Below are positions 53,857-64,000 of a stretch of 64,000 nucleotides of DNA, in pieces. The DNA is taken from contig JAUIAV010000012.1 in the NCBI GenBank assembly GCA_030425195.1, positions 84,343-148,342 of the forward strand. Direction: 5' to 3'. Made by a program: the position numbers and the translations under genes. The notes under the pieces were generated by a model, which worked only from the letters and a program-made list of their open reading frames with translations, had not been told where the DNA came from and did no database searches. Numbering within the stretch: position 1 is the first letter of the stretch; each line of letters starts with the position of its first letter. The DNA is from Gammaproteobacteria bacterium. Lineage in GTDB: Bacteria; Pseudomonadota; Gammaproteobacteria; Pseudomonadales; Azotimanducaceae.

Positions 53857-53985
53857 GCTGTGTCTTCGGATATCCGTTTTATGTAAATATAATTGCCTGT
53901 TCGGCAGTCCGATCAGGCGGATGTGTGTTCCCGGTTCCCGTCTCCGGTCAGGGATATTGAGGTGTCTGATCCGGAATCAAGTCAT

Positions 53986-53991
53986 TATAAT
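53986..53991 (+). promoter_or_regulatory. -10 box upstream of miaB
   Basis: TATAAT, a perfect match to the consensus -10 box, lies about 40 bp before the miaB ATG in the 173-bp gap shared with DUF1820. The best -35 at 17-bp spacing is TGTCTG (poor), so this may be an activator-dependent or weak promoter. The AT-rich stretch 53877-53896 near the DUF1820 start probably holds the opposite promoter, but no clean boxes were found. Confidence 0.45.
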
Positions 53992-54029
53992 CGCCGCCCC
54001 CCGAAAACGCGCCGTCCCTGAAACCGTCC

Positions 54030-55367
54030 ATGAAGAAGCTCTACATCAAGACTCACGGCTGTCAGATGAACGAGTACGACTCGAAGCGCATGGCCGAGCT
54101 GCTCGAGGAAGCAGAGGGATACGAGCTCGTCGGCACCCCGGAAGAGGCGGACCTGCTGCTGCTGAATACCTGCTCGATCCGGGAAAAGGCCCAGGAGAAA
54201 GTCTTTCATCAGCTGGGTCGCTGGAAAGGGCTCAAGGCCGCGAATCCGAACCTGAAAATCGGGGTGGGCGGCTGCGTCGCCAGCCAGGAGGGCCCGGCCA
54301 TTCAGCAGCGCGCGCCTTACGTGGACGTGGTCTTCGGACCGCAGACCCTGCACCGGCTGCCTGAGATGGTGAAGCCGCGGACGGATCTCGAGCGGCTGCC
54401 GCTCGTGGACGTGAGCTTTCCGGAAATCGAGAAATTCGACCGGCTGCCCGAACCCCGGGCCGATGGTCCCAGTGCTTTCGTGTCGGTCATGGAAGGCTGC
54501 AGCAAGTACTGCAGCTTCTGCGTGGTGCCCTACACCCGGGGCGAGGAAGTCAGCCGCCCGGTGGCGGACGTGGTCCGTGAGGTCGCGGATCTGGCCGGCC
54601 AGGGTGTGCGTGAAGTGAATCTGCTCGGACAGAACGTGAACGCCTATCGCGGGCCCATCGAGGCGGACGTGGCGGATCTGGCGGAGCTCATTCACTACGT
54701 GGCTGCCATCGACGGTATTGAGCGGGTCCGCTATACCACGTCACACCCGGTGGAGTTCGGTGAGAGTCTGCTTGAAGCCTATGCTGAAGTGCCGGAGCTG
54801 GTCGATCATCTGCATCTGCCCGTGCAGTCAGGCTCGGACAGGATCCTCCGGCTCATGAAGCGCGGACACACGGCCGCAGACTACGTGGAAAAGATCCGCA
54901 GGCTCAGGGACATCCGCCCCCACCTCAGCCTGTCCTCGGATTTCATCGTCGGGTTTCCCGGCGAGACCGATCAGGACTTCGAGGACACCATGCATCTGAT
55001 CGATACGATCGGCTTCGATGTTTCGTTCAGCTTCATCTACAGCGCCCGGCCGGGTACGCCGGCAGCCGCGCTGGCGGACGAAACGCCGCTGTCCGTGAAG
55101 AAGGCGCGGCTCGAACGTCTGCAGACACGGATTCGCGAGCAGGCGGCTGAGATTGCGGGCCGCATGGTGGGCGGTGTGGAGCGCGTGCTGGTGATGGGTG
55201 CTTCCCGGAAGGATCCGGGAGAACTGAACGGCCGGACCGAGAACAACCGGGTGGTGAATTTCGCGGGGAGCCGGAACCTCATCGGCGGGTTCGCCGACGT
55301 GCGGATCGATGCGGCGCTGCCGAACTCGCTGCGCGGCACTCTGACCCCGTCGGAATGCCGCGAATGA
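54030..55367 (+). CDS. miaB: tRNA-2-methylthio-N6-dimethylallyladenosine synthase
   Basis: A 445-residue radical SAM methylthiotransferase that adds a methylthio group to i6A37 of tRNAs reading codons starting with U. The auxiliary cluster ligands are C11, C48 and C82. The radical SAM cluster is C157-C161-C164 in [11 protein letters not shown]. The C-terminal TRAM domain ends the protein. Start and length are typical. In many Gammaproteobacteria miaB is followed by phoH and ybeY, as here. Confidence 0.97.
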   Translation: MKKLYIKTHGCQMNEYDSKRMAELLEEAEGYELVGTPEEADLLLLNTCSIREKAQEKVFHQLGRWKGLKAANPNLKIGVGGCVASQEGPAIQQRAPYVDVVFGPQTLHRLPEMVKPRTDLERLPLVDVSFPEIEKFDRLPEPRADGPSAFVSVMEGCSKYCSFCVVPYTRGEEVSRPVADVVREVADLAGQGVREVNLLGQNVNAYRGPIEADVADLAELIHYVAAIDGIERVRYTTSHPVEFGESLLEAYAEVPELVDHLHLPVQSGSDRILRLMKRGHTAADYVEKIRRLRDIRPHLSLSSDFIVGFPGETDQDFEDTMHLIDTIGFDVSFSFIYSARPGTPAAALADETPLSVKKARLERLQTRIREQAAEIAGRMVGGVERVLVMGASRKDPGELNGRTENNRVVNFAGSRNLIGGFADVRIDAALPNSLRGTLTPSECRE

Positions 55368-55491
55368 CGGCTCGAAGGCGGTTCCGCAGGCCGGTCGGAA
55401 GGCGCCGAAAGTTCATTTGACAGACCTGCCGGGGCAGATATTCTGTGATCTCGTTGGACGCGCGGTCGATGCGCAAGGACAAGACTGAGCT

Positions 55492-56610
55492 TTGGACAAC
55501 AACTCCTCCGGAATGCGGAGTGAAACTGACGGCCCGGAATCCGATCCGGCCTCCTCGAACGTCAGGGAATCCGCACCGGATAACAGCGCGCCGGACACCA
55601 CCGCGCCGGATTCCAGAGTGGTAGCGCTTACCACCAACCTCACGCTAGAGCCCAACGATTCAGCACGCCTGTCAGCACTCTGCGGACCCTTCGATCAGAA
55701 TATCCACCATCTCGAAAAGCGGCTGGGCGTCAACATCCGCAACCGGGGCAATCTGTTTCAGATCAGCGGGCCCGAGCATCGGATCCGGGCCGCGGGTGCG
55801 ATTCTGTCGCAGCTGTACCGGGAGACCAGCGGCGAGCAGAGCATCGACCCGGACACCGTGCATCTTTTCCTGCAGGAAGCCGGCGTGGACGAGCTGCTCG
55901 CCCGGGAATCGGAGGCCGCAGAGCTCCCCGGTACCGACGTCATCAAGACCAGCCGCAAAACCATCAAGCCGCGGGGCGGCAATCAGACGGGCTACGTGGA
56001 AGCCGTCCGCCGTCACGATGTGAATTTCGGCATCGGCCCGGCCGGTACCGGCAAAACCTACCTCGCCGTGGCCTGCGCCGTGGAAGCGCTGGAGTCCCAG
56101 CGGGTGAGCCGCATCCTGCTCGTCCGCCCGGCTGTCGAAGCGGGCGAAAAGCTCGGTTTTCTTCCGGGTGATCTGGCGCAGAAGATCGACCCTTACCTGC
56201 GCCCGCTGTACGACGCTCTCTACGAGATGATGGGTGTGGAACGGGTGAACAAGTACATCGAACGGAACATCATCGAAGTTGCTCCGCTTGCCTACATGCG
56301 CGGCCGAACGCTGAACAATGCCTTCATCATTCTGGATGAGTCGCAGAACACCACGGTGGCGCAGATGAAGATGTTCCTCACCCGGATCGGCTTCGGTTCC
56401 ACCGCCGTGATCACCGGTGATGTCACGCAGATCGATCTGAGAGGCGAACAGTCCGGACTGATCAATGTGGTCAAGGTGCTCGATGGTGTGGAAGGCATCA
56501 GCTTCACGCATTTCGGCTCAAAAGACGTGGTCCGGCATCCGCTGGTGCAGAAGATCGTCGATGCTTACGACAGCTACGCGCCGCCCGGACGCGAGCAGAG
56601 TGTCGGTTGA
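55492..56610 (+). CDS. ybeZ: PhoH family ATPase (YbeZ-like)
   Basis: A 372-residue P-loop ATPase starting at TTG (or at an ATG at 55510). The first 40 residues are low-complexity and acidic. An N-terminal RNA-binding-like part is followed by Walker A (GPAGTGKT, about 183-190) and Walker B (AFIILDESQN). YbeZ works with YbeY in ribosome maturation and stress RNA processing. The stop lies inside the ybeY frame. Confidence 0.94.
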   Translation: MDNNSSGMRSETDGPESDPASSNVRESAPDNSAPDTTAPDSRVVALTTNLTLEPNDSARLSALCGPFDQNIHHLEKRLGVNIRNRGNLFQISGPEHRIRAAGAILSQLYRETSGEQSIDPDTVHLFLQEAGVDELLARESEAAELPGTDVIKTSRKTIKPRGGNQTGYVEAVRRHDVNFGIGPAGTGKTYLAVACAVEALESQRVSRILLVRPAVEAGEKLGFLPGDLAQKIDPYLRPLYDALYEMMGVERVNKYIERNIIEVAPLAYMRGRTLNNAFIILDESQNTTVAQMKMFLTRIGFGSTAVITGDVTQIDLRGEQSGLINVVKVLDGVEGISFTHFGSKDVVRHPLVQKIVDAYDSYAPPGREQSVG

Positions 56611-57085
56611 GGTGCAGATCGTGGACGCTGTTTCATCGGCGCTGAACGAAAAGGGCATCGTCGACAGCGCCGAGGCCGTCATGCGGAGGATGGGCACGGA
56701 TCCGCGGACCGTCGACGCATGCATCCGGATTGTGGGCGAAGAGGAATCCAGGATGCTGAACGGAACCTACCGCGGCATCGACAGGTCAACCAACGTATTG
56801 AGCTTTCCGGCGGATGTCACGATACCCGCCGGGATCGAAGCGGCGGATGCTTCGGCAGAGGCGCGCATACTGGGGGATATCGTGATCTGTGACTCGGTCG
56901 TTCGGAAGGAAGCGCGGAGTCAGAAAAAGAGCGTGCACGATCACTATGTGCATATGGTGGTGCACGGGACGCTGCATCTGTACGGTCATGATCATGAGGA
57001 TCCGGCCGAGGCGGATGTGATGGAGGACCTTGAGAGGGAGATCCTGGGCGGATTCGGAATCGCCGATCCATACGCGGCCGACTGA
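56600..57085 (+). CDS. ybeY: Endoribonuclease YbeY
   Basis: I start it at the GTG at 56600, which overlaps the phoH end by 11 bp, giving 161 residues. The next GTG is 56612. The zinc site is HMVVHGTLHLYGHDH, the H-x3-H-x5-H motif of the family. RSTNVLSFPAD is the second conserved segment. YbeY matures the 3' end of 16S rRNA and takes part in ribosome quality control. The position between phoH and corC is standard. Confidence 0.95.
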   Translation: MSVEVQIVDAVSSALNEKGIVDSAEAVMRRMGTDPRTVDACIRIVGEEESRMLNGTYRGIDRSTNVLSFPADVTIPAGIEAADASAEARILGDIVICDSVVRKEARSQKKSVHDHYVHMVVHGTLHLYGHDHEDPAEADVMEDLEREILGGFGIADPYAAD

Positions 57086-57104
57086 CCGCCCGGGAACCAG
57101 AATC

Positions 57105-57929
57105 ATGAGCGAGCAAGGCGAAAGTCGCCGGTCGATCCTCGACTGGCTGTCTGAAATGTTTTCCGGAGAACCGGCAGATCGCGTGGAGCTCCGTGAGACT
57201 CTGCGGGATGCCGCTGACCGGCAGCTGATGGACGGCGATGAGCTGAACATCATCTTCGGCGCATTGCAGGTGGCGGACATGCAGGCCCGGGACATCATGA
57301 TCCCGCGCACGCAGATGGCCTGCCTCAATGACGATGAGTCCAAAGAGGCCATTCTCGAGAAAGTGGTGGAAGCCCGACATTCCCGGTTCCCGGTGATCGG
57401 CGACGACCTGGACGACGTGAAAGGCATCCTGCACGCCAAGGATCTTCTGCAGCTGGCTCTCGACACCGAACGGGATTTCGACATCAAGGACTGGATCCGC
57501 CCCGCAACCGTGGTGCCGGAAAGCAAGCGCCTGAACGTCCTGCTCCAGGATTTCCGCAGCACACGCAATCACATGGCCGTGGTCGTGGACGAGTACGGAC
57601 ACGTATCCGGCGTGGTCACCATCGAAGATGTGCTCGAACAGATCGTCGGCGATATCGAGGACGAACATGACGTGGACGACGACAGCTACGTCAAGCAGCT
57701 CGATGAAAGGACGTGGAACGTGAAGGCCACCACCACGATCGAGGATTTCAACGAGTACTTCGACCGCGAGTTCGATGCGGAGGAATTCGACACCATCGGC
57801 GGCATCGTTCTGAAGGCGTTCGGTCACCTGCCGGAACGGGGCGAGCGGGTGGATATCGACGACCTCGAGTTCAAGGTGCTGAACGCGGACTCCCGTCGGG
57901 TGCGGCTGCTCCAAGTCCGCGCCTCTTGA
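57105..57929 (+). CDS. corC: CorC/HlyC-type CBS domain protein
   Basis: The ATG at 57105 gives 274 residues. Two CBS domains (about 65-195; first motif IMIPRTQMACLN, last VVVDEYGHVSGVVTIEDVL) are followed by the CorC_HlyC domain (EDFNEYFDREFD). It has no membrane helices, as expected for CorC. It is associated with magnesium and cobalt efflux. The last base of its stop overlaps the lnt start (TTGA at 57926). Confidence 0.94.
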   Translation: MSEQGESRRSILDWLSEMFSGEPADRVELRETLRDAADRQLMDGDELNIIFGALQVADMQARDIMIPRTQMACLNDDESKEAILEKVVEARHSRFPVIGDDLDDVKGILHAKDLLQLALDTERDFDIKDWIRPATVVPESKRLNVLLQDFRSTRNHMAVVVDEYGHVSGVVTIEDVLEQIVGDIEDEHDVDDDSYVKQLDERTWNVKATTTIEDFNEYFDREFDAEEFDTIGGIVLKAFGHLPERGERVDIDDLEFKVLNADSRRVRLLQVRAS

Positions 57930-59431
57930 GTCGCGCTCTTCTCGCTCTGGCGGCCGGCGCCCTGGTGCCGCTGTCCATGGCACCTTTCCAGCTCTGGCTG
58001 CTCGGGCCGGTGGCGGCGGGACTCCTGTTCCAGGTTCTGCTCGACGGGAAAGGCCGCGGCCTGCTCGCCGGATGGCTGTACGGGCTCGGCCTCTACGGGA
58101 TCGGGACCTCCTGGATATACGTGAGCATTCACGAGCACGGAGGCGCGTCGCCCCTGCTTGCCGGGGTGCTGGTGGCGTTGTTTGCCGGTTCGATGGCCCT
58201 GTTCCCCATGCTGCTTGGATGGCTGTTCGTGCGCCTCAGATCCGGCGGCGAGCCGGCTCAGGCCGTGCTGTTCGCCGTGCTCTACGTCGGCCTCGAATGG
58301 CTGCTCACCTGGTTTCTCACCGGCTTCCCCTGGGTTGCGCTCGGCTACGGGCAGATCGACTCGCCCATGTCGGGGCTGGCGCCGCTCGGTGGGGTTCCGC
58401 TGGTGTCTTTCGGTGTGCTGGTCAGCGGGCTCGCCCTGACCCTTGCGCTGCGCGTGTTTCAGCGGGACCGGCTGGCCGCGCGGGGCCGGCTGTCCACGCT
58501 GCTGCTCGTTGCGGTGGGACCCTGGCTGCTGGCCGGGGCGCTGGACGGCATCCGCTGGACAGAGCCTGGCGCCGAGCGCAGCGCCGCGCTCGTTCAGGGC
58601 AACGTGGATCAGGCCACGAAATGGGATCCGGACAACCGGCTGCCCATCATCGAACGCTATCGGTCGCTGACGGAGCCGCACTGGGGTGCGGATCTGATCC
58701 TCTGGCCGGAGGCCGCCATTACCGCGTTCGAGCACCAGGCCGAGGCGCTGCTGAACACCCTGGACGACCGGGCCCGGGCATCCGGATCCGCACTGGTTCT
58801 CGGATTGCCGGCCCTGCAGGCCTACCCGGGTGGTGAATATGCCTTCCTCAACACCGCACGCGGCCTGGGGCTGGCAGATGGCCGGTACGTGAAGCGGCGC
58901 CTGGTACCCTTCGGGGAATACGTCCCGCTCGAGGCGCTGCTTCGGGGCCTCATCGGGTTTTTCGACCTGCCCATGTCACATGCGGAGGCGGGGGACTGGG
59001 ATCAGCCGCCGCTCGAGCTGGCCGGAAGTCCCGCGAACATGGCCATCTGCTATGAGATCGTCTATCCGGAGCTGGTCCGCGACCCGGTGGACGTGCTGCT
59101 GACCATCTCCAACGACACCTGGTTCGGCGACAGCATCGGCCCGCATCAGCATCTGGCCATCGCCCGGATGCGGGCGCTCGAGAACGGCCGCTGGCTGCTG
59201 CGGGCCACCAACAACGGCATCACCGCCATCGTCGATGACCGGGGCCGGGTCACCGGGTCGCTGCCGCAGTTCGAAGCCGGCGTGCTGCGCGGCGAATACC
59301 GGATCATGTCGGGCCGGACGCCTTTCAATCGCCTGGGTTCATGGCCCCTGCACGCCCTGATCCTCCTGGCCGGAATCGCGCTCACGGTGCGACCGGCGGT
59401 GGAGGCGCGGTTTCGAAAGGCGCAGAAATAG
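57926..59431 (+). CDS. lnt: Apolipoprotein N-acyltransferase
   Basis: The likely start is the TTG at 57926, in a TTGA overlap with corC, giving 501 residues. The open frame continues upstream but lacks any Lnt-like sequence there. About six N-terminal membrane helices precede the nitrilase-fold domain. The catalytic triad is E262 (LWPEAAITA), K323 ([13 protein letters not shown]) and C375 ([11 protein letters not shown]). Lnt adds the third acyl chain to lipoproteins in the periplasmic face of the inner membrane. Confidence 0.94.
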   Translation: MSRALLALAAGALVPLSMAPFQLWLLGPVAAGLLFQVLLDGKGRGLLAGWLYGLGLYGIGTSWIYVSIHEHGGASPLLAGVLVALFAGSMALFPMLLGWLFVRLRSGGEPAQAVLFAVLYVGLEWLLTWFLTGFPWVALGYGQIDSPMSGLAPLGGVPLVSFGVLVSGLALTLALRVFQRDRLAARGRLSTLLLVAVGPWLLAGALDGIRWTEPGAERSAALVQGNVDQATKWDPDNRLPIIERYRSLTEPHWGADLILWPEAAITAFEHQAEALLNTLDDRARASGSALVLGLPALQAYPGGEYAFLNTARGLGLADGRYVKRRLVPFGEYVPLEALLRGLIGFFDLPMSHAEAGDWDQPPLELAGSPANMAICYEIVYPELVRDPVDVLLTISNDTWFGDSIGPHQHLAIARMRALENGRWLLRATNNGITAIVDDRGRVTGSLPQFEAGVLRGEYRIMSGRTPFNRLGSWPLHALILLAGIALTVRPAVEARFRKAQK

Positions 59432-59474
59432 CTGGTATCCTTCGCGCCCCGAATTTTGCGATCGAACTGCCGCT

Positions 59475-61934
59475 ATGAGCACGCCGTACGACCCGCGCAC
59501 GGTTGAACAGGATGCGCAACGCCTCTGGAGTGAATCCGAGTGCTTCAAGACCACCGAGTCTGAAGACCAGGAGAAGTTCTACTGCCTGTCCATGTTTCCG
59601 TACCCCAGCGGCCAGCTGCACATGGGGCACGTGCGCTGCTACACCCTCGGTGATGTGATCAACCGCTACAAGCGGCTGAAGGGTTTCAACGTGCTCCATC
59701 CCATGGGCTGGGACGCATTCGGTCTGCCGGCCGAGAACGCGGCGATCAAGAACGGTATCCCGCCGGCGGTATGGACGAAGGACAACATCGCCTACATGCG
59801 TGGACAGATGCAGGCCCTGGGCTTCGGCATGGACTGGAGCCGGGAGTTCGCCACCTGTGATCCCTCCTACTATCACTGGGAACAGTGGTTCTTCACCCGG
59901 CTCTACAGAAAGGGCCTCGTCTACCGGAAGAGCTCGGTGGTGAACTGGGATCCCGTGGACCAGACGGTGCTCGCCAACGAGCAGGTCGAGGACGGGCGCG
60001 GCTGGCGGTCGGGTGCCATCGTCGAGCGGCGGGAGATGCCGCAGTGGTTTCTGAAGATCACCGATTACGCGGAAGAACTGCTGGATGAGCTCGACAATCT
60101 GGACGACTGGCCGGACTCCGTGAAGACCATGCAGCGCAACTGGATCGGGCGTTCGGAAGGCGTGGAGATCGACTTCCCCGTGTCCGGCTCGGATGAAGTA
60201 CTGACCGTGTACACCACCCGTCCGGACACGCTGCTCGGCGCCACCTACGTTGCAGTGGCTGCCGAGCACCCGCTGGCGCGCCAGGCGGCGGAAACCGATG
60301 CGGCGGTGGCCGCATTCGCCGAGGAGTGCAGGAAGGCCACCACGGCCGAGGCGGACCTGGCGACGATGGAGAAGGCGGGCGTATCCACGGCCCTGCAGGT
60401 GATACACCCGCTGACGGGTGAGGCCCTGCCGGTCTGGGTCGCCAACTTCGTGCTCATGGAGTACGGCTCGGGTGCTGTGATGGCCGTCCCCGGTCACGAT
60501 CAGCGTGACTGGGAATTCGCCAGCAAGTACGGCATTCCCATCCGACAGGTCATCGAGCCGGTGGACGGGAGCGACGAGGCATGCGATCTGTCGCAGGCCG
60601 CCTACGTATCCTATGGAAGGCTGGTGAACTCCGGTGATTTCAGCGGCCTGACATCGGCGGAGGCTTTCGATGCCATTGCCGGGGCGCTGGCGGACAAAGG
60701 CCGTGGCCGGCGCCAGACCAACTACCGGCTCAGAGACTGGCTCGTCTCCCGGCAGCGCTACTGGGGCTGCCCGATTCCGATGATTCACTGTGCCGAATGC
60801 GGGACCGTGCCGGTTCCGGACGAAGACCTCCCCGTGGTGCTGCCGACGGACGTGAAGTTCGAGGGCGTCCGTTCCCCGCTGACCACCATGGAGAGCTTCT
60901 ACAGGACCACCTGCCCGGAATGCGGCGGTACCGCGCGCCGGGAAACCGATACCTTTGACACCTTCATGGAATCCTCCTGGTATCAGGCCCGCTTCGCGTC
61001 TCCCGATGCCAACCGGCCCATGGTGGACGAGCGGGCCAAGTACTGGACGCCCGTGGACCACTATGTGGGCGGCATCGAGCACGCGATTCTGCACCTGCTC
61101 TATGCGCGCTTCTATCACAAGCTGATGCGCGACGAGGGCCTTCTGGATTCCGACGAGCCCTGGAAGCGGCTCCTGATGCTCGGCATGGTGCTGAAGGACG
61201 GCAAGAAGATGTCCAAGTCCGCCGGTGATGCGGGAAATCCACAGCACCTGCTCGACAAGTATGGCGCCGACGCGGTCCGCACCGCCATGATGTTTGCTGC
61301 ACCGCCCGACCAGTCTTTCGAATGGTCGGAGGCCGGCGTGGAAGGTCAGGGCCGGTTCCTGAAACGCCTCTGGAAACAGGTGCACGACCACCTGGAAGCG
61401 GGTGATGTGCCGTCGCTCGATCCGGACGCGTTGAGTCCGGCCGGGAAGGATCTGCGGCGCAAGACCCATGAGACGCTGCAGCGGGCGGACGACGACTACG
61501 ACCGGCGTCTTTCTTTCAACACCGTTGTGTCTGCCGTGCACGAACTTGTCAATCAGGTGGCGAAGACGGAATCCGTTTCACCGGCGGATGATGCGGCAAT
61601 CCGGGAAGCGCTGCGCACCGCCGTGCTGGTGCTGTCCCCGATCGCTCCGCATGCCACACAATCGCTGTGGGCTGCGCTCGGCGGGGAAGGCCTGCTCGTG
61701 GAAACATCCTGGCCGGCGGTGGACGAATCCGCACTGGTGCAGGATACCCTGGAGCTGGTGGTGCAGGTGAACGGCAAGGTGCGCGGGAAGATCGAAGTGC
61801 CGGCAGAGGTCTCCCGGGACGAGGCCCTGGAGGCTGCGCTGGCCACGGAAAACGTCGCCCGCTTCGTCGACGGTAAAACCACTCGCAAGGTGATCCTGGT
61901 CCCGGGTAAGCTGCTGAACATCGTCGTCGGCTGA
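59475..61934 (+). CDS. leuS: Leucyl-tRNA synthetase
   Basis: An 819-residue class I aminoacyl-tRNA synthetase. HIGH-type motif HMGH (49-52) and KMSKS (about 578-582) define the active site. The editing domain carries [20 protein letters not shown], and the C-terminal anticodon-binding domain is complete. The length is slightly below the usual 860 residues, but no domain seems missing. It ends 9 bp before lptE, as is common in the group. Confidence 0.97.
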   Translation: MSTPYDPRTVEQDAQRLWSESECFKTTESEDQEKFYCLSMFPYPSGQLHMGHVRCYTLGDVINRYKRLKGFNVLHPMGWDAFGLPAENAAIKNGIPPAVWTKDNIAYMRGQMQALGFGMDWSREFATCDPSYYHWEQWFFTRLYRKGLVYRKSSVVNWDPVDQTVLANEQVEDGRGWRSGAIVERREMPQWFLKITDYAEELLDELDNLDDWPDSVKTMQRNWIGRSEGVEIDFPVSGSDEVLTVYTTRPDTLLGATYVAVAAEHPLARQAAETDAAVAAFAEECRKATTAEADLATMEKAGVSTALQVIHPLTGEALPVWVANFVLMEYGSGAVMAVPGHDQRDWEFASKYGIPIRQVIEPVDGSDEACDLSQAAYVSYGRLVNSGDFSGLTSAEAFDAIAGALADKGRGRRQTNYRLRDWLVSRQRYWGCPIPMIHCAECGTVPVPDEDLPVVLPTDVKFEGVRSPLTTMESFYRTTCPECGGTARRETDTFDTFMESSWYQARFASPDANRPMVDERAKYWTPVDHYVGGIEHAILHLLYARFYHKLMRDEGLLDSDEPWKRLLMLGMVLKDGKKMSKSAGDAGNPQHLLDKYGADAVRTAMMFAAPPDQSFEWSEAGVEGQGRFLKRLWKQVHDHLEAGDVPSLDPDALSPAGKDLRRKTHETLQRADDDYDRRLSFNTVVSAVHELVNQVAKTESVSPADDAAIREALRTAVLVLSPIAPHATQSLWAALGGEGLLVETSWPAVDESALVQDTLELVVQVNGKVRGKIEVPAEVSRDEALEAALATENVARFVDGKTTRKVILVPGKLLNIVVG

Positions 61935-61943
61935 TCGGAGCGT

Positions 61944-62483
61944 ATGAGAAGCAGGATCCATTCGATGGGCCCCACCTGGCTGCTGCTCCTGGCAGCGCTC
62001 CTGGTCTCCGGCTGTGGTTTTCACCTGCGCACCTGGGAGCTCGAAGGGAACGTCGAAACGGCGAAGATCACCTCCAATCTCAGAAATCCCGTCGCGGGTC
62101 CCCTCGGCCGGGCCCTCGAGAGCGCCGGTGTGGAGGTGGTGGAGCAGGGTGATGCCGACGTCACCATCGAGCTGATCAGCGACCGGACCGGCCGGCGTGC
62201 GGTTTCGGTGACCGATCAGGCCCGGGCGGCGGAATACCAGACCACGCTGACGGTGGTCTACGCGGTACGGGACGGCAGCGGCAACCGTCTCTCGGAACCG
62301 AGAAGCATCCAGGCGAACCGGATCTATACCGTGGACCGGGACAACATCGTGGGCTCCAGTGAAGAACAGGCGCTGCTGCAACGCGAGATGGTGGACGATC
62401 TGGTTCATCAGATCATCCGGGGTGTGAACGCGGTGGTCACGGCACCCGCTGCCGGCGCGGCGGGCAGCAGCGGTGCAGGTTAA
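61944..62483 (+). CDS. lptE: LPS-assembly lipoprotein LptE
   Basis: A 179-residue outer-membrane lipoprotein. The signal peptide ends with the lipobox VSGC followed by GFHLR, the standard LptE start. The rest is a beta-sandwich with two helices. LptE plugs LptD and moves LPS to the cell surface. Its end overlaps holA by 11 bp. The gene order leuS-lptE-holA is conserved in Gammaproteobacteria. Confidence 0.94.
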   Translation: MRSRIHSMGPTWLLLLAALLVSGCGFHLRTWELEGNVETAKITSNLRNPVAGPLGRALESAGVEVVEQGDADVTIELISDRTGRRAVSVTDQARAAEYQTTLTVVYAVRDGSGNRLSEPRSIQANRIYTVDRDNIVGSSEEQALLQREMVDDLVHQIIRGVNAVVTAPAAGAAGSSGAG

Positions 62484-63474
62484 GGCCCACGATCTCACCG
62501 GACACCTGCAGGGCCCCCTGGCGCCGGTCTACTTTCTGAGCGGCGACGAGACCCTGCTGGTGGAGGAAGCCGCCGATACGGTTCTGGCGGCCGCCAGAGC
62601 GGCCGGATACACGGAACGGACCATTCTCCACGCGGAAGGCGGCTTCAAATGGCATGAGCTCCTGGCGGAGGGCGCAGCCATGTCCCTGTTCGCCGAGAAG
62701 AAGATCATCGATCTCAGGAATCCGTCCGGAAAGTTCGACAAGGTCCCCTCAGAGGTGCTTCGTGAATACTGCGCGAAGCCGCCTGAGGACAACCTCCTGC
62801 TGATCCGTTCGCCGCGGATAGACGGCAAGCAGAAAAGCACGGCCTGGTTCAAAGCGCTGGACGCCGCCGGAGTGGCGGTGCAGATCTGGCCCATCGACGC
62901 ACACGAGCTGCCGCGCTGGCTCGGCGCGCGGCTCAGGCGCGCCGGCCTCACGCTGGAGCCGGAGGCGGTTGCTTATCTGGCGGAGCGGGTGGAAGGCAAC
63001 CTGCTGGCTGCGGTGCAGGAGGTGGAGAAGCTCCGGCTGGCGGTCATGGATTCCCCCATCACGGTGGACGCGCTGGCCGCCGTGCTCGAGGACTCGGCGC
63101 ACTACGATGTGTTCGAGCTGCTGGACGCGGTCTTCAACGGGGAGGGTCCCAGGATCACCAGGATGGTCAGGGGTCTCAGAGCCGAGGGAGTCGCCATGTT
63201 CGCCATTCTCGGAGCGCTGACCAGTCAGCTGCGGCTGATTGCCGATGGCCGAGTTCCGCAGTTCCGGCGGCGGCTGGCAGACCGGCTGGTGAAGCGCCTC
63301 GGCTCGCTGGAAGCCCTGGACCGGGTGCTGGCTCAGTGTGCGCTCGTGGATCAGCAGGGCAAAGGCCAGCTGCTGGGCGATGCCTGGCTGTCCCTCGAGA
63401 ACCTCCTGCTCCGGCTCGCCGGCGTTCGGCTGCCGTCGCTTGAAACCGAGCTGCCGGCAATGACGCGACTTTAG
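62473..63474 (+). CDS. holA: DNA polymerase III subunit delta
   Basis: A 333-residue clamp-loader subunit starting at GTG within the lptE end. It begins MQVKAHDLTGHLQGPLAPVY followed by FLSGDETLLVEEA, typical of HolA, and has the degenerate AAA+ fold of delta: it opens the beta clamp but does not bind ATP. LLLIRSPRIDGKQKSTAWFK and ELPRWLGARLRRAG are family markers. It ends 52 bp before the convergent RND adaptor. Confidence 0.95.
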   Translation: MQVKAHDLTGHLQGPLAPVYFLSGDETLLVEEAADTVLAAARAAGYTERTILHAEGGFKWHELLAEGAAMSLFAEKKIIDLRNPSGKFDKVPSEVLREYCAKPPEDNLLLIRSPRIDGKQKSTAWFKALDAAGVAVQIWPIDAHELPRWLGARLRRAGLTLEPEAVAYLAERVEGNLLAAVQEVEKLRLAVMDSPITVDALAAVLEDSAHYDVFELLDAVFNGEGPRITRMVRGLRAEGVAMFAILGALTSQLRLIADGRVPQFRRRLADRLVKRLGSLEALDRVLAQCALVDQQGKGQLLGDAWLSLENLLLRLAGVRLPSLETELPAMTRL

Positions 63475-63526
63475 CAGGACTGATCAGAGGAGGATGCTGC
63501 CTCCAGGAGATCTCTGTACGAAACCG

Positions 63527-64000
63527 TCAGGCAGGTTCCACCAGCAGCCCTGAGATCGCCCGCGGCAGCTGGGTCGTGATGATCTTCTGTCCGGGCACCA
63601 GCTCCGGCGACCGGACCAGAATCCGGTGCTGTCCGTCGGGTCCCTGAGCCTCGCCAACACGCTCCACGCTGATCGCCTGAAGCCGGAATTCGTGGCCGTC
63701 GGCGTTGAGGGCCGCGTCCTCTGAGATCAGCTCCCGGATCGCATAGACCCGGTCGTTCTCGTAGATGGACTGCACAGGCAGGGCCACCACCGACGCTTCC
63801 TCAGGCAGCGTGATGGACAGCTCGAGCATGCGTCCGAGTGCCGTCTCCGGTGCGCCGGGTTCCGCATCGAGCTCGAAAAAGGCATCCAGACCGGACTGGC
63901 CGCGCCGCACCTGGCTGGAGAGCCTCGACAGGGCGAGCACTACCCCATCCGGCGTGGTTGCGGTGACGGCCCGGGACGCCGCCAGATTGCGGCGCAGCCC
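63527..64000 (-). CDS. RND efflux periplasmic adaptor (HlyD/MFP family), 5' part beyond window
   Basis: The frame is open at the right edge, so only the C-terminal 157 residues are seen. The segment VVLALSRLSSQVRRGQSGLD, then the LPEEASVVALPVQSIYENDR stretch (the membrane-proximal domain) and PELVPGQKIITTQLPRAISG (C-terminal) match membrane fusion proteins that link an RND pump to an outer-membrane channel. The start and the partner pump lie outside the window. Confidence 0.82.
   Translation of the reverse strand, partial: GLRRNLAASRAVTATTPDGVVLALSRLSSQVRRGQSGLDAFFELDAEPGAPETALGRMLELSITLPEEASVVALPVQSIYENDRVYAIRELISEDAALNADGHEFRLQAISVERVGEAQGPDGQHRILVRSPELVPGQKIITTQLPRAISGLLVEPA

Noticed and set aside
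59382..61541. A 719-codon open frame on the minus strand opposite leuS
   Set aside because: It is a shadow of leuS in GC-rich sequence: no domain is recognisable, it is rich in His, Gly and Arg, and leuS is unmistakable. The same holds for long minus frames opposite the DUF2339 gene (10045-11787) and coxL (27634-29721).

Overview
This is a 64 kb GC-rich bacterial chromosome segment with very tight gene packing: about 64 protein genes, no intergenic gap over about 205 bp, and no rRNA, tRNA, insertion sequence or CRISPR array that I could see. The right-hand block (miaB, phoH, ybeY, corC, lnt, leuS, lptE, holA) is the order typical of Gammaproteobacteria, and DUF1820 and the queuosine-precursor transporter fit the same group. 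The organism looks like a Gram-negative aerobic heterotroph. It has LPS assembly and lipoprotein acylation, a TRAP transporter, RND efflux, a molybdenum hydroxylase and several acyl-CoA, alcohol and hydroxyacid oxidising enzymes. The genus cannot be told from what I see.

Layout. 1-4.0 kb: tail of an ArsA-like ATPase, then a TRAP transporter (dctM, dctQ, dctP) on the minus strand. 4.2-7.0 kb: the three-gene proton-translocating transhydrogenase pntAA-pntAB-pntB, divergent from the TRAP genes. 7.0-14.2 kb: a kinase-fold phosphotransferase with a GPH-type symporter, a GNAT enzyme, and a DUF2339/DUF3999 membrane pair. 14.2-18.4 kb: small cytosolic enzymes (three GNAT/HAD pairs, VOC, split-barrel flavin fold, PhzF) in chains of overlapping genes. 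18.4-23.7 kb: a minus-strand run of DUF2141, Tat-exported carotenoid oxygenase, LytS-type kinase, LytTR regulator and sulfatase. 23.8-25.3 kb: Bax-like glucosaminidase and a MarR regulator. 25.5-30.8 kb: coxG-coxS-coxL-coxM (form II molybdenum hydroxylase) followed by a Ca-dependent PI-PLC-like gene. 30.8-38 kb: M20 peptidase, SRPBCC, PLP lyase, alpha/beta hydrolase, rhodanese, MFS and a Deg protease. 38-43.3 kb: Zn alcohol dehydrogenase, folK, an exported unknown, LLM flavin oxidoreductase, hydroxyacid dehydrogenase and YhhQ. 43.3-45.4 kb: a minus-strand operon of a cereblon-like CULT protein, a PTPS-family protein, an SDR and a GNAT. 45.4-53.9 kb: Tag-like glycosylase, acyl-CoA dehydrogenase, ferredoxin-reductase-like flavoprotein, FMN hydroxyacid oxidase, GGDEF/EAL protein, acyl-CoA ligase and DUF1820. 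54-64 kb: the housekeeping block and the end of an RND adaptor.

The observations I would follow first are these. The bacterial CULT (thalidomide-binding-fold) protein heads an operon with a PTPS-family enzyme whose catalytic Cys is replaced by an ExxHGH motif. The carotenoid oxygenase is translationally linked to its own LytS/LytTR two-component system. The acyl-CoA ligase has no ATG, GTG or TTG start available for its N-terminus and appears to start at a CTG inside a CTGA overlap with DUF1820. The MarR gene has a strong promoter with an inverted repeat over its -35 box, facing the cox-like cluster.
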